Shown in pieces: positions 23,575 through 34,836 of a DNA stretch of 64,000 nucleotides. Source of the stretch: Raffaelea ambrosiae (Eukaryota; Ascomycota; Sordariomycetes; Ophiostomatales; Ophiostomataceae); NCBI GenBank assembly GCA_002778195.1, contig PCDI01000020.1, positions 413,575 through 477,574 of the forward strand, read 5' to 3'. The notes under the pieces are model-generated. The model saw only the letters and a list, made by a program, of their open reading frames with translations. It ran no database searches and was not told where the DNA came from. Numbering within the stretch: the first letter of the stretch is position 1; each line of letters starts with the position of its first letter. The position numbers and the translations under genes are program-made.

Positions 23575-25653
23575 AAACAGCAAGACCAAGCGAGAAACAA
23601 GAAAGGGAAAACAGAAAATAAAACTCGACTGTAAATCCATACTATCTTCTCACACAAATTTTCTCACTACTCCTTTTGCCGTCCTTCCAACAGCAAATGG
23701 GCCCGGCGGTCACGTATCTTCTCCTGGAGCCAGAGAGGAAAAGCCCCGATGAAGGTGGCTTTTGTGAGATTCTTGAGCAGAATAATCTGACCACTATGGC
23801 CACTAACGACTTGCTTAACGATGGCGTCGACGACGATCCCAGGATTCATGATGGGGTCACTAAAGTGGCCAGTGGAGGAGAGGCTGTTTAGGAGAGGGGT
23901 GCGGACCCAGAAGGGGTGAACAATTTTGAAGAATACTCAGTTAGTACTAAACATTTGATCCTTAATCTTTGCTTATGCCCTGGTCTTGTTTGTCTTCACA
24001 CCTTCCCTTTCCCCCCACCTTTCTCCCCCTTTTATTCGTTTTGTTTCTATATATTCCGCTTCTCGCTCTTGTTTTTGATTTAGCATTTTTTTAGTTTAAC
24101 CTTTAATCTTCTCTCTCCTCTTTCTCACTCACGTCGTTTTCACATCTGAAGCATTATATCGGTGTTTTAGCTCCTGTCGCAGACCTTCGTGCAACGTTAG
24201 AACCGTAGATTTGGTGTAGTTGTAGTCGATGTTGTTTGCGATCACGCTAAAACTCGCCATGCTTGCCATCGTTACCACATGGCCGTGATTCTTGGCCACC
24301 ATGGCTGGTAAGAACTCTTTTAGTAAAACGAAATGGGCGATCGCGTTTACGGTAAATACTCTTCGTACTTACTCGACGGTGGCGTTTAGTAGCGTTAAGC
24401 CGTGACCGATACCGGCGTTATTGATTAATATAGTGGGCGAACTCACGTCGACACGGACACGCTCGGCTACCTCGTGCACGGCTTGGTCGTTAGTGATGTC
24501 GACTTGGTAAAACACCACTTCGAGGGGAAGCTTGTATTTAAAAGGGAAGATATCGAGCACGACGACCTTGATCTTGCGCTGGGTAAACTGGTCGACCATG
24601 AGCCGGCCCATGCCGCTGCTGCCACTTGTAACTAGAATTATTTCCGAGCTCCAGTTGGTCCAATTTTTGTTTTGGGCGGTAAGGATTGGATTTCCCTATA
24701 CGATGTTGTCGAGGATGTGGTTTGTAATAGTAAGGGCGGTATAGCTAGTAACAGCTGTAGCAGCGAGGCGCACGGTAGAGGAAACCTTATTCGGTAAGTT
24801 GTTAGCGACTTGGAAGACGAACGATATATCGATGCGAGTGTGTAGCGTATTGCGGCGGACTTTTCGGCTTGTGATTACGTATTTTTTTTTGGATTCTTGT
24901 CAACAGTGTCGTGTTTTAGCGTTTATGTTTTGTTGTTTCTTTTTGGTAAATGTTGAATAGGGGTGTAGAAAGAGAGATGTTCATTAATAGTATTAGAGGA
25001 AGTAGTACTAAAGGAGAAGAAAGTGGAATAAGCGAGGAAATAATATTAGGAAGCAGTCGATTTAAACGATGTAAGTATATGCATAATGAGAGCTAGGCTA
25101 ATGCTTTAGCGTATAAGAGGGACATTTATTCCGAAGTCCATTACAATCCGGGGTCCCCTATATAACGTACGTGCGTTGTTGTAGGTGCAGACTAATTTTG
25201 GGGGGATAGAAGTAATAAAGAGTTCGGTTAATAACTATTAGTAATTCTGTTTAAGAACCAAAGGGCCGGCTGGTTGAGCTGTCTTCAACCATGACTAATA
25301 ACTTGTTTACTAGAGTGAGTGAGTGCATTACTAGTCGAATATTAGCCACTATCGTAAGATCGTTAACGTTAAAATAGGCCCGCTTTGCTTGGCATCCCCG
25401 CGGTTACTTTAAGACTGAGATATTAAATCTTTTACGATCGGGGAGTTTCCTTATTTCGTTATATTTCTCACAATTGTATCTTTTTGCTTCTTTCGTCCTT
25501 TTCCCGCTTCCATTTCCGTTTTCATAGTTTTTAGTTTTTACTTTTATTTTTTTTAGCAGTGGATTTAACAGCTACAACCCCTCTTTCGAGAGATGGGCTT
25601 TACGGACGCGAAAATGCTCGGTTTTATGTTAGTAGGTATTTGGAGTCGTACGA
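23575..25653. repeat. tandem duplication, copy A (2.08 kb)
   Basis: The sequence matches 25655-27733 along its whole length with a constant offset of 2080 bp. Differences are overwhelmingly C/T and G/A, in both directions, as expected when RIP mutates both copies of a linked duplication. The copy contains an SDR pseudogene on the minus strand and AT-rich flanks with no other recognised gene. Confidence 0.92.
23660..24690 (-). pseudogene. SDR (short-chain dehydrogenase) pseudogene, duplication copy A
   Basis: Read from 24690 down, the frame gives WSSEIILVTSGSSGMGRLM (cofactor loop TSGSSGMG), KVVVLDI, VDIT, LINNAGIGHG and a stop (GAG TAA). The same frame then continues with VRRVFTVNAIAHF, MVAKNHGHVV, MASMASFSV and the catalytic YNYTKS. 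About 250 bp of non-coding sequence follows (intron or decay), then the C-terminal end VVDAIVKQVVSGHSGQ...PLWLQEKIRDR at 23849-23667. This layout is that of the 16C/retinol-dehydrogenase-like fungal SDRs. The stop replaces a Gln codon kept in copy B (CAA), a C-to-T change. The gene is dead, but its active-site Tyr and Lys are still readable. Confidence 0.8.
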
Positions 25654-25654
25654 T

Positions 25655-27733
25655 AAACAGTAAGACCAAGCGAGAAATAAGAAAGGGAAAATAGAAAATA
25701 AAACTCGATTGTAAATCCATACTATTTTCTTACATAAATTTTCTCACTACTCCTTTTGCCGTCCTTTTAATAGCAAATGGGCTCGGCGGTTACGTATTTT
25801 CTCTTGGAGCTAAAGAGGAAAAGCTTCGATGAAGGTGGCTTTTGTGAGATTCTTGGGTAGAATAATTTGATCACTATGGCTACTAACGACTTGCTTGACG
25901 ATGGCGTCGACGACGATCTCAGGATTTATGATGAGGTCACTAAAGTGGTTAGTGGAGGAGAGGCTGTTTAGGAGAGGGGTGCGGACTCAGAAGGGGTGAA
26001 TAATTTTGAAGAATACTTAGTTAGTATTAAACATTTGATCCTTAATCCTTGCTTGTGTTCTAGTCTTGTTTGTTTTTACACCTTCCCTTTCCCCTCACTT
26101 TTCTCCCTCTTTTATTCGTTTTGTTTCTACATATCCCGCTTCTCGCTTTTGCTTTTAATTTAGCATTTTTCCAGTTTAATCTTTAATCTTTTTTCTCTTC
26201 TTTCTCATTCACGTCGTTTTCACATTTAAAGCATTATATCGGTGTTTTAGCTCCTACCGCAGACCTTTGTATAACGTTAAAACCGTAGATTTGGTGTAGT
26301 TGTAGTTGATGTTGTTTGCGATCACGCCAAAACTCGCCATGCTTGCTATCGTCACTATATGGTTGTGATTCTTGGCCACCATAGTTAGTAAGAACTCTTT
26401 TAGTAAAACGAAATGAGCGATCGCGTTTACGGCAAATACTCTTCGTACTTGTTTGACGGTAGCGTTTAGCAGCGTTAAGCTGTGACCGATATCGGCGTTA
26501 TTGATTAATACAGTGGGCGAACTTACGTCGACACGGACACGCTCGGCCACCTCGTGCACGGCTTGGTCGTTGGTGATGTTGACTTGGTAAAACACTACTT
26601 TGGGGGGAAGCTTGTATTTAGGAGGGAAGATATTAAGCACGACGACCTTGATCTTGCGTTAAGCAAACTGGTCGACTATGAGCCGGCTTATGCCGCTGCT
26701 ACCACCTGTAATCAGAATTATTTTCGAGCTTTAGTTAATTTAATTTTTGTCTTAAGCGGCAAGGATTGGATTTCCTTATACGATGCTGTTGAGGATGCGG
26801 TTTGTAATAGTAAAGGCGGTATAACCAACAATAGTTGTAATAGCGAGGCGCACGGTAGAGGAAACCCTATTCGGCAGGTTGTTAGCGACTTGAAAGACGA
26901 ACGACATGTTGATGCGAGTGCGTAGCGTATTGCGGCGGACTTTTCGGTTTGTGATTGCGTATTTTTTTTTGGATTTTTGTTAATAGTGTCGTGTTTTAGC
27001 GTTTATGTTTTGTTGTCTCCTTTTGGTAAATGTCGAATAGGGGTGTAGAAAGAGAGATGCTCATTAACAGTACTAAAGGAAGTAGTACTAGAGGAGAAGA
27101 AAGTGGAATAAACGAGGAAATAATATTAAGAGGCAGTCGATTTGAACGATGTAGGCATATGCATAATGGGAGCTAGGCTAATGCTTTGGCGTATAAGAGG
27201 GACATTTATTCCGAGGTCCATCATAATCCGGGGTCTCCCACATGACGCACGTGCGTCGTTGTAGGTGCAGACTAATTCTGGGGGGACAGAAGCAACAAAG
27301 AGTTCGGTTAATAACTACTAGTAATTCTGCTTAGGAACTAAAGGGCCGGCTGGTTGAGCTGTCTTCAACCATGACCAATAACTTGTTTACTAAAGTGAGT
27401 GAGTGCATTGCTGGTCGAATATTAGCCACTGCCGTAGGATCGTTAACGTTAAAATAGGCCCGCTTTGCTTGGCATCCCCGCGGTTACCTTAAAACTGGGA
27501 CACCAGATCTCTTACGACCGGGGAGTTTCCTCATTTCGCCATATTTCTCACAATTGTATCTTTTTGCTTCTCTCGTCCTTTTCCCGCTTTCATTTCCGTT
27601 TTCATAGTTTTTAGTTCTTACTTTTACTTTTTTTGGCAGTGGATCCAACAGCCACAACCCCTCTTTCGAGAGATGGGCTTCACGGACGCGAAAATGCTCG
27701 GTTTTATGTCAGCAGGTATCTGGAGTCGTACGA
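25655..27733. repeat. tandem duplication, copy B (2.08 kb)
   Basis: Second direct copy. Its right edge is fixed by the shared CGTACGA at 27727-27733, after which the two flanks differ. It carries more T in the SDR 3' part than copy A but less A in the far right part, so neither copy is the unmutated parent. Confidence 0.92.
25740..26770 (-). pseudogene. SDR pseudogene, duplication copy B
   Basis: This is the counterpart of the copy A SDR. It has a longer open part from 26640 to 26254, covering the beta-3 DITN-equivalent (NITN), LINNADIGH, VNAIAHFVLL, IASMASFGV and YNYTKST. The N-terminal cofactor loop at about 26690 is preceded by stops, and NNAG has become NNAD (GGC to GAC, a G-to-A change). 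The C-terminal segment at 25750-25930 has stops. It is inactive. The change of the NNAG glycine is what RIP would give on this strand. Confidence 0.78.
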
Positions 27734-27871
27734 CACGAGGACGCTGTGCAAGCACAGCTGAAACAACACGAAATATGACCACCGTTTCATAAACAGAGAC
27801 CACCACTGAAATTTCTATCATTGTCTCGAGAGACGAATTGCTTTGCTCTTCAAATATTTAGCACCTCGGCA
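27734..27871. other. short spacer before methyltransferase remnant
   Basis: Unique flank of the duplication and leader of the next reading frame. Confidence 0.4.
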
Positions 27872-28771
27872 ATGCGGCTCAGCAAGCCAATCTCTACGAC
27901 GCCCGCCTCACAGCACTTAGTCCAAGGACCGTCGCCCAGAGAATCTGCTCCAAAATATGAGACCTTCCGGTCATACACCGAGAAGGAAGGCACAAATTAT
28001 GTCCAAAATCGCCCAGGCAACCACGGAAACGTCTACAATTGCATCTTCGACGAGTATGCTGCCACGGGCGGCCAGTTCGATCGTCTGCTCGACATCGGCT
28101 GTGGGCTGGGTTTGGCCATGCAAGAACTGGCATTCGGCTACAGCACACTGTGGGAGCTGACCCGTCAACGAATATTATTGCCGCTGCTAAGTCCCTGAGA
28201 GGGATCACATCCACGGCCAAGCACATCCACTACATTGTCGGCGAAGCAGAGGTGCTGGACATGGAGGGGGGCTCTCATGTATTGGAAGCCGGCACCATCG
28301 AGGGGTCTGCGGCCATATGGACAACGGGCAATGTACGGGTGCGTCAGGACACGGTGGAGGTGCGTCAGGACACGGTGGAGGTGCGTCAGGACACGGTGGA
28401 GGNNNNNNNNNNNNNNNNNNNNNNNNNNNNNNNNNNNNNNNNNNNNNNNNNNNNNNNNNNNNNNNNNNNNNNGGTGCGTCAGGACACGGTGGAGGTGCGT
28501 CAGGACACGGTGGAGGTGCGTCAGGACACGGTGGAGGCCGAAGCAGTGCAGGATGCACTGCCACGGTGCGAGGAGGGCCCTTGGCAGGCGTATGATAGGC
28601 GTACTACCCGCCGAGAAATCTCCTGGCACGGTCACAGTACCAGGGCTTGCCACTATCCTCGAGTCTGGAGGAGCCGGTAGATGATTTTGGCAAAGATAGC
28701 TTTTTCCGCAAGAATTGGACGGCCAACGAGAATTCCATCGACCAACACAGGACGTGGCTAAGCCTGGACTA
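27872..28771 (+). pseudogene. class I SAM-dependent methyltransferase, frameshifted, with assembly gap
   Basis: From the ATG at 27872 the frame gives a leader, then YETFRSYTEKEG, NYVQNRPGNHG and the SAM-binding motif I LLDIGCGLGLAMQEL, as in the fungal Methyltransf_11 family. Near 28140 the frame shifts: the next expected block GADPSTNIIAAAKSLRG continues in another frame, then EAEVLDM and AIWTTGN, with part of the fold between these two apparently lost. Then comes a 21-bp minisatellite with a 70-N gap. Past it, the end FFRKNWTANEN and HRTWLSLD matches the usual C-terminus of the family, again in a different frame. It is most likely a pseudogene, although an assembly error at the repeat could explain the last frame change. 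The substrate is unknown. Confidence 0.7.
28339..28536 (+). repeat. 21-bp minisatellite around a 70-N gap
   Basis: Six visible identical copies of GTGCGTCAGGACACGGTGGA+G lie at 28339-28401 and 28474-28536, three on each side of 70 undetermined bases (28403-28472). In the frame that precedes it the unit reads VRQDTVE; in another it reads GASGHGG. Copy number is unknown, and the gap length may be arbitrary. Confidence 0.95.
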
Positions 28772-29075
28772 GTTTGAACACTATATTTCAACGGCGAGTA
28801 TCTACACATGAAGTAGAATTGAACACAACGTGGTCCTCATAACGTGAATTAACTGCTGCTTCTGGGTATCTTTAGATCTGTGCTATTCCGTCCCATGGTA
28901 TAACCTCCTACTCGAGTATTTCTTGTTTTGTTTCTTTTCGTTTCATCGTAATATCAACCCCCCTTCTTTATCCGTTGCTGCCCACACTGCTGCTGTTCTT
29001 CTGTATATGGATGACCCGCCACAAATACCCACCATGCGGATTCTCAAGCGACATGAATTGCCCGCTATAAGTGAT
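28772..29075. other. short intergenic region
   Basis: Nothing recognised. Confidence 0.4.
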
Positions 29076-29798
29076 TCAGTCCTCAATATTGGCGGCCTCG
29101 TCCCAGTGGTCTGAAAGTTTGCCGACCCACACCCTGCCTGGGTTCCGGGGTGACCATGAGTGGTCAGAGCACGTGTCCGTGTTGCCAAAGTGGCACCTGG
29201 GGAAAAGTCCACTGATTTAACAAAAGGAAATTGAGATAAGAAAAACCCCAATATCTGGAGGGAGAGAGAGAAAGAATGGGTAAAATAGAGAGCAAACTAG
29301 AAAAAGAAGAAAAAGAGGAATAACAAGAAAAGAAGCGAAAGCAAAATCCGTATACAATTTAACTCACCCAAACGTAGGCAGCGACTTCCCTCTATCGCCA
29401 GTCGTTTGGTTGATCGGCAGCCAGGGAAACACAACCAAAATTCCATCAAACATCTCCTGAGTCGTGCGAGTGTGTTGCTGGCAAGTCGGCTCTTCTAAAC
29501 GTGAGCTGGGAGCATTCTCCCTCTCGTCCTCTGGGTCCACAAGATCTTCAAAAGCGTCATCAAAGATAGCGCCGTGCTCAACACACTCGTCAAAATGGTT
29601 GAATGCAGTCGCCTCAGGTGGGTGAACCTGGAGTTGGTCATATGATTGAGCAAAGCCGAAAATGAATTCTGGACGCCAGAAAAGCAGGTGACCAGGCAGA
29701 AAAAATTTGAAAACATCTGTCTTCGAGATATAAAGAGCGGCACAGACGCTCGAAAGTACCAGAAACTGACACACCTTGTTGTGCAGGAGTGTGGACAT
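29076..29798 (-). CDS. hypothetical protein with N-terminal hydrophobic segment (uncertain model)
   Basis: Exon 1 is 29798-29368, ending at a consensus gtgagt. The best second exon is 29196-29076 after ccccag, giving 183 aa. The N-terminus has a hydrophobic stretch (about residues 10-24) that could be a signal anchor. An acidic middle contains FDECVEHGAIFDDAFEDLVDPEDE, and the end reads VWVGKLSDHWDEAANIED. I do not recognise the family. An alternative acceptor about 60 bp earlier (ctccag) would give a different, also open, C-terminus. A frame on the same strand at 30285-30150 (including PMYEYLLLAYFGNPDLRYDVE) looks protein-like and could be an upstream exon. RNA evidence is needed to fix the model. 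Confidence 0.4.
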
Positions 29799-31688
29799 GG
29801 TGAATTGGAGGTCAAACGCAGCAGAGGGCTTGGTTTAGAGACTTAAATTAATAAGCAAGAGTTAGTATTATCACCACACGAGAGAGAAAGGGCATCGTTG
29901 TGCCTGATGTGGTACCTTCAGGGTATCGGATAATGGTCGAGAGAAGAAAGGGAGTGGCGTTGGTCGTCTTAGTGATATTGTGTTGTTGGTCGAGAAAGAA
30001 ATGGGGGCGAAAATGGGAGCCGAATATGTTCTTTGTACAAAATGAAAAAGAGAAAAGGCTAGGACAAAATGCCGTGCAAAAAGAAAGCAGCACAGAGCTT
30101 CGTGTGACTGCCTGCAGTGAAGGCACACGGACTTTCGATTTTCCTGGAAGCTCATTCTCTACGTCATATCGTAGATCTGGATTGCCGAAATAGGCAAGAA
30201 GTAAATACTCGTACATGGGAGCTTGTCCGAGCTCTCGGGACAGAGGGAAGCCAGTAGGGAGGATCACTGGCGACCCATAAAACACGCTGCATAAGCAGAA
30301 CAGACCACCAGGCAGTGAATGAGCAAGACAACCGTCTCATATAAAACCTAGTGATATCTGATCGACGATATGGCGATTATCTGTCGCAATCTGGATTGCT
30401 GCGGTGTAGTGCATCTTGAAAGGTTTCTTTTCAGGGGCCCTTCAGGTGATTTGCGGGGTCTGGGCGGGGTCTAAGAGTAGGAGTCTGGCGAATTTCTCTG
30501 GGTGACTAAGTCGGACAACTATCTATAGCTTCGGCGTTTGCGGTGGTAGAGCTCTACGGTTACCCCCACACACCACGCGCCATAGCGCAATCGGGAAGGT
30601 GCGACAGACCTATCACACGCTGGCAAGTGCCCTACAACAGCCAACCAGAGGGAGGACTGTTTTTTCGAGGACCTCGCCCCCGTGTCGTCGGCAGTCGATG
30701 CAACTGTCTTTTGCAAATGAATTTGCGATGTATAGCTATGTAATGCGACACAGCGAGGAATGTTGCGGCGGTCATCTCGGCACCGACAGACGAGAGATCG
30801 GGGCGGGTGGATGAGGCAGTCCTGGTGGTTCGACTTGCCACCAGAGGCTCCCAGGGAAGTTCTGCAGGTAGATACATAGTAGCTGTCTTCTGACTTGCCT
30901 TTTTGCTGTTCACACTCGTGTGCACCTGCTCTCCAATCCACCCCAAAGTTAAGTGAGACGGGCAATCGCCATTGGAAATCCCCGCAGTTCTCTTCAGGCA
31001 AGAGCGACCTGGCACCTGCAGCACCTGTCCACAGAGTTATGTCGGCCCCGTTGTCGGTCGCATTTTGACCCGTTTTTTTAACCTCCTGTCGTCTCTCGCG
31101 GGCTATCTCTGGCTATCAGTAAGGAACTGTCACATTTCTGCTCGATTTCTGCCGACCACTTGCCCGTTTTACACTTGTCTACGCCAATCTTGCCAACCTC
31201 TTGTCGCGGGGCTGTATTCCTACCCCCCATCTGCATCTCCGGGCAATAGACAAGAGGACAAAAATTCGACTCGGGCCACTCTGCCCGCACTTGCCACATT
31301 CTGAACTCAACCGAACTCTTGTCTCAAATTTCGACCCCAAAAGACAGTCAAAGATAACACAAGAACGCCCTAAAGACGACCCAAAGGACACCGTAGGCAG
31401 ACCTCGAAAAGAATCGACCAAAATACTTCAGAGAAAACGCCCGCAGCATGACCGATCAACACCCCTCGTGGCTTGCTCGATAAGAATGACCACCTCGACC
31501 GTGTTTTTTTTTGAGAATTGAAAAAAACCTCTTCTCTTGCTCTGCCCTGCTTTGTTCTCCCGTTCCTGCACATCCTTGGGTGATCGCTACCCGACCGCTC
31601 GGCAAGAAAAAAATTGACCGAAAAAAATAAAATAAAAAATACCGCTGCCTTGCTCCTTCGACCCCCACTCAAGCAACAACCACCAACC
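29799..31688. other. 1.9-kb intergenic/leader region
   Basis: It contains a possible upstream exon of the previous gene at 30150-30285 (-) and the promoter of the MFS gene. The last 300 bp are rich in AAG/ACC and short A runs, as in a leader. No other feature is recognised. Confidence 0.45.
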
Positions 31689-33824
31689 ATGGTGCATGGT
31701 GCAGCTGCTGCGTCGGCTGCCGCTGGCTCATCAAACAGTAATGCCGGCGGCGGGCGACCCTTTCGCCCTCGTCTGACCTCGAGCGGCTCGTTCCACGCTG
31801 GCGATATCATCCCTACCTTTGAGGCCTTTGACGCCTACGAGCGACACGATCCGTCCACCCAGCGCAAGTTCATGGCGTTGGCCCGCCGGCAGTCTGTTGC
31901 CAAGTACCACACTTTCCCTACCCCGCCGCCCAAGGCGCCCCCCGAGGACGTCATCATCGACGACGACGAGACTGAAGGCAGCACCCAGAGGAGGTGGTGG
32001 CAGCGTCGGCGAAGGCGGCCCCAAAAGAAGCTGGCCAGCCAAGAGGGGGCTGATAGTGGAAACAGCAGCGGCGGTAGTCCTGACGACGGGTTCATTGGCA
32101 GCGGAAGCACTATCACGAGAGCTTCCCCCGCCACTACACCCCTTCCTTTCCAGCAACTTGGCCTCTTGGCTTTGCTGAGCCTGGCCGAGCAGACGGCCCT
32201 CAACTCTATCGGGCCCTATCTGCCTACCATGGTGGCCTCCTTTGACGAGGTGCCTGACGACGAGATGGGTCTCTACGTTGGCACGCTTGCTTCTGCCTTT
32301 GCTCTGGCCCAGCTGGCCACCAACTTGTTCTGGGGTTATCTGTCTGACATCATCGGCCGCAAGCCTGTTATCCTCGCCGGCTCCACGCTGCTGATGGTGT
32401 GCTTTTTCTTTTTCGGGCTCTGCACGACGTACTGGCAGGTTCTCGTCGTCCATGTAGCCATGGGCTTACTGAACGGCAATGCCGCCGTCGTGCCGACCTG
32501 TCTCGGTGAGGTCACTGACCGCACCAACCAGAGCCGTGCCTTTACATGGCTGCCGGTCTTCTACTCGATCGGGTCTATTACTGGTCCGGCATTAGGCGGA
32601 TTGCTGGTCGGCGATCCCCAGGCCAAGTTCCCTTTCTTGGCCCCAAACGTTTTTAGCGCCCTCTTTCTGGGCTTCGCTGTAGTAGTTTTGGGGATCTGGT
32701 TTGACGAGACCCTGGACGGTCTAGACGAGAAGGGCCTTCCGAGCGGTATTGGTTGGATCTATGATCTGTGGCGGTATTCGTGCTGTTGGTTTGTAAATAG
32801 GGGCGACGACGAAGAAGATGGCGACGCAATCCCTGGAACGTGCAGTCCGCTGTTGGTGGATGACCAAGCCCAACGCCACGGCGAGATGCTCGAGACCATA
32901 CGTGGGGACGGCAGCGACAACGACACCGATACAGAAATTGAGGCCGAAGGCAGCAACCCAGGGGTCGCTGGAAAAGATCCCCAGTCGGAGATGTCCATCA
33001 TCCGCCACATTTTTACCCACAAGACTATCGTTTTGCTGCTCACCTATCTGGTGTTTCAGTTGTCCAACATTAGCTTCAACAGCTTGTACCCTATCTTCTC
33101 GGCCGCGCCCGAGCCGACGGGTCGCAACTTGCCACCCGGGCAGATCGGGTTGCTGCTTTCCTTTGCGGGCTTTGCCACGATTGTCTTCCAGGTCTTTGCC
33201 TTCCAGCCGCTTAAGACGCGTCTAGGCAACCTAGGCAGCTACCGATGGGCTCTGTGCGGGTTGGCGATAAGCATGCTGCTGATGCCGTGGGTGAGCCACC
33301 TGGATGACCCGCCGCTGTTTGGATTGGGAACCGGCCCGTGGTGGCTATACGTCGAGGAGGGGGTAGTGCTGGTGTTTAAGAACATATGCGCTGTAGGGGG
33401 GTTATCCAGTGTTATGCTTTTGGTGAGTTAAGACTGGAGCCCGCCAAACCCGCCCTTTCTCGCATTCAGGGGAACGAATTTTTCTTCTCGCTTCATTTCT
33501 TCTGCGTTTTCCTTATCTCTCGCTCTAACATTATAGATCACAAACTCAGCCCCCTCCCACGAAACACTCGGCACACTCAACGGCATCGCACAAACGCTGT
33601 CTGCAGCCGGGCGCAGTGTTGGGCCGTTCTTGTCCGGCGCTCTCTTTACGCTGTCGACGCAGCTGTACCCCAAGGGAGAGTTGCTGCCATGGTGGATCTT
33701 TGGCGGCGTGTCTATGCTTGGGTGGGTGCTGAGCCTCACTATGCACGGGCGTGGCTTAGAGAGCGCCGACTGGCACGGTCACCAGGAGGAAGAGACGGAT
33801 GGGATAGGCGGGGAGCGGGTATGA
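31689..33824 (+). CDS. MFS transporter (DHA1/ZIFL1-like)
   Basis: Two exons, 31689-33422 and 33537-33824 (gtgagt..atag, phase 0), give 673 aa. The first 155 residues are hydrophilic, with Ala/Gly/Ser-rich and polybasic parts (RRWWQRRRRRPQKK). The transporter core follows: TM1 near LGLLALLSLAEQTALNSIGPYLP, motif A GYLSDIIGRKPV between TM2 and TM3, and a TM5 region with SIGSITGPALGGLL. The central loop of about 110 residues is acidic (DDEEDGD, DNDTDTEIE). TM7-TM12 run to ILGW-type GGVSMLGWVLSL. The order and the start motif SIGPYLPTM place it in the fungal zinc-induced-facilitator-like group of the MFS. The substrate is unknown, and it may be in the vacuolar or plasma membrane. The intron lies inside a late TM helix. 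Confidence 0.88.
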
Positions 33825-34200
33825 CCTGCTTCTTTTCTTTACGCGTCCTTTCTCCTCGGTCTCCTCGGTCTCCTCGGTCTCCCCTCTCGTCTTCTTCTAC
33901 GTATTTCTCTTACAAAATGTGCATGTATGCGACATAAAAACTTGTCTGGAGTTTTGGAGAAACATTTTTGGGGCATTTTTGGCAATGTAATCAAAATATA
34001 TTGGGCGTTGGAATCATGAAGCCTTTCGGATACAATGAGATCCTAGGGCAAATGGACAAAAAGATGGAAGCAACGAAGAAATTTTTAGCTTTAACAGAAA
34101 GTTACGCGATATGACCGGAAGAAGGTGCCAAAGATCGTTGCCACAAACATGAGACGTAATTATCCGAGTTAAAGATGAGCATTGCTCCTTGCAGGGTTTC

Positions 34201-34231
<31 letters not shown>
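34201..34231. repeat. AAC/GTT trinucleotide microsatellite
   Basis: About ten tandem AAC units. Confidence 0.95.
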
Positions 34232-34810
34232 CCCCCTCCAATTCCTTGACTTCAAACCCCCTTATTTTAAGATGCATCTGTCTGGCATTCCCCCGCGCCT
34301 CACAACTTCTCGTGGATTCGGGAAATGTACCTGTATCATTTTCTAGAAGCCTTTGATCGCGGGTAAATAAATTGCCTGGATGTTTGGGCACCAGTGACCA
34401 CGAACGCAGGAAAAGGACAATCCTTCGAAACCAAGCAGTTGTTCACGGCATTCCGGACCCTGATTGGGCAATGGGGCTGCTCCTCCTTGGACCCCACCCC
34501 GCGTACAGTGTAAGAATCAGACGTTTCTGCCTAGTGTGGTTATTGTAAGCCTGTGTCGACGACCTTTTCAGCCTTATTTAGGGCTGACACGCTTTTTGTC
34601 CTCTCCTGTTGCAAGACTCAGCAACACGAGAAATCACGAACACGACCTCTAGGATGCAACCCTGTTCACCGAATACCACAGAGAACGGTATGTCCCTAGC
34701 GAGTTTTGCTTTCCTCTCTACGGATTTACAACTGGTCGGCACTTCTAAGCCTGAGCCGACTGCAGCTTCGCTGCTTGTAATGTCCTTTTCTGTGTTTCCT
34801 CGACATACAA

Positions 34811-34836
34811 CCCCCCCCCCCCCCCCCCCCCCCCCC
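34811..34836. repeat. C26 homopolymer run
   Basis: Twenty-six consecutive C, the longest C run in the window. Confidence 0.95.

Noticed and set aside
28339..28536. Regular 21-bp repeats as a CRISPR-like array
   Set aside because: The repeats are directly tandem without spacers, in a eukaryotic genome, and lie inside a methyltransferase frame; this is a minisatellite.
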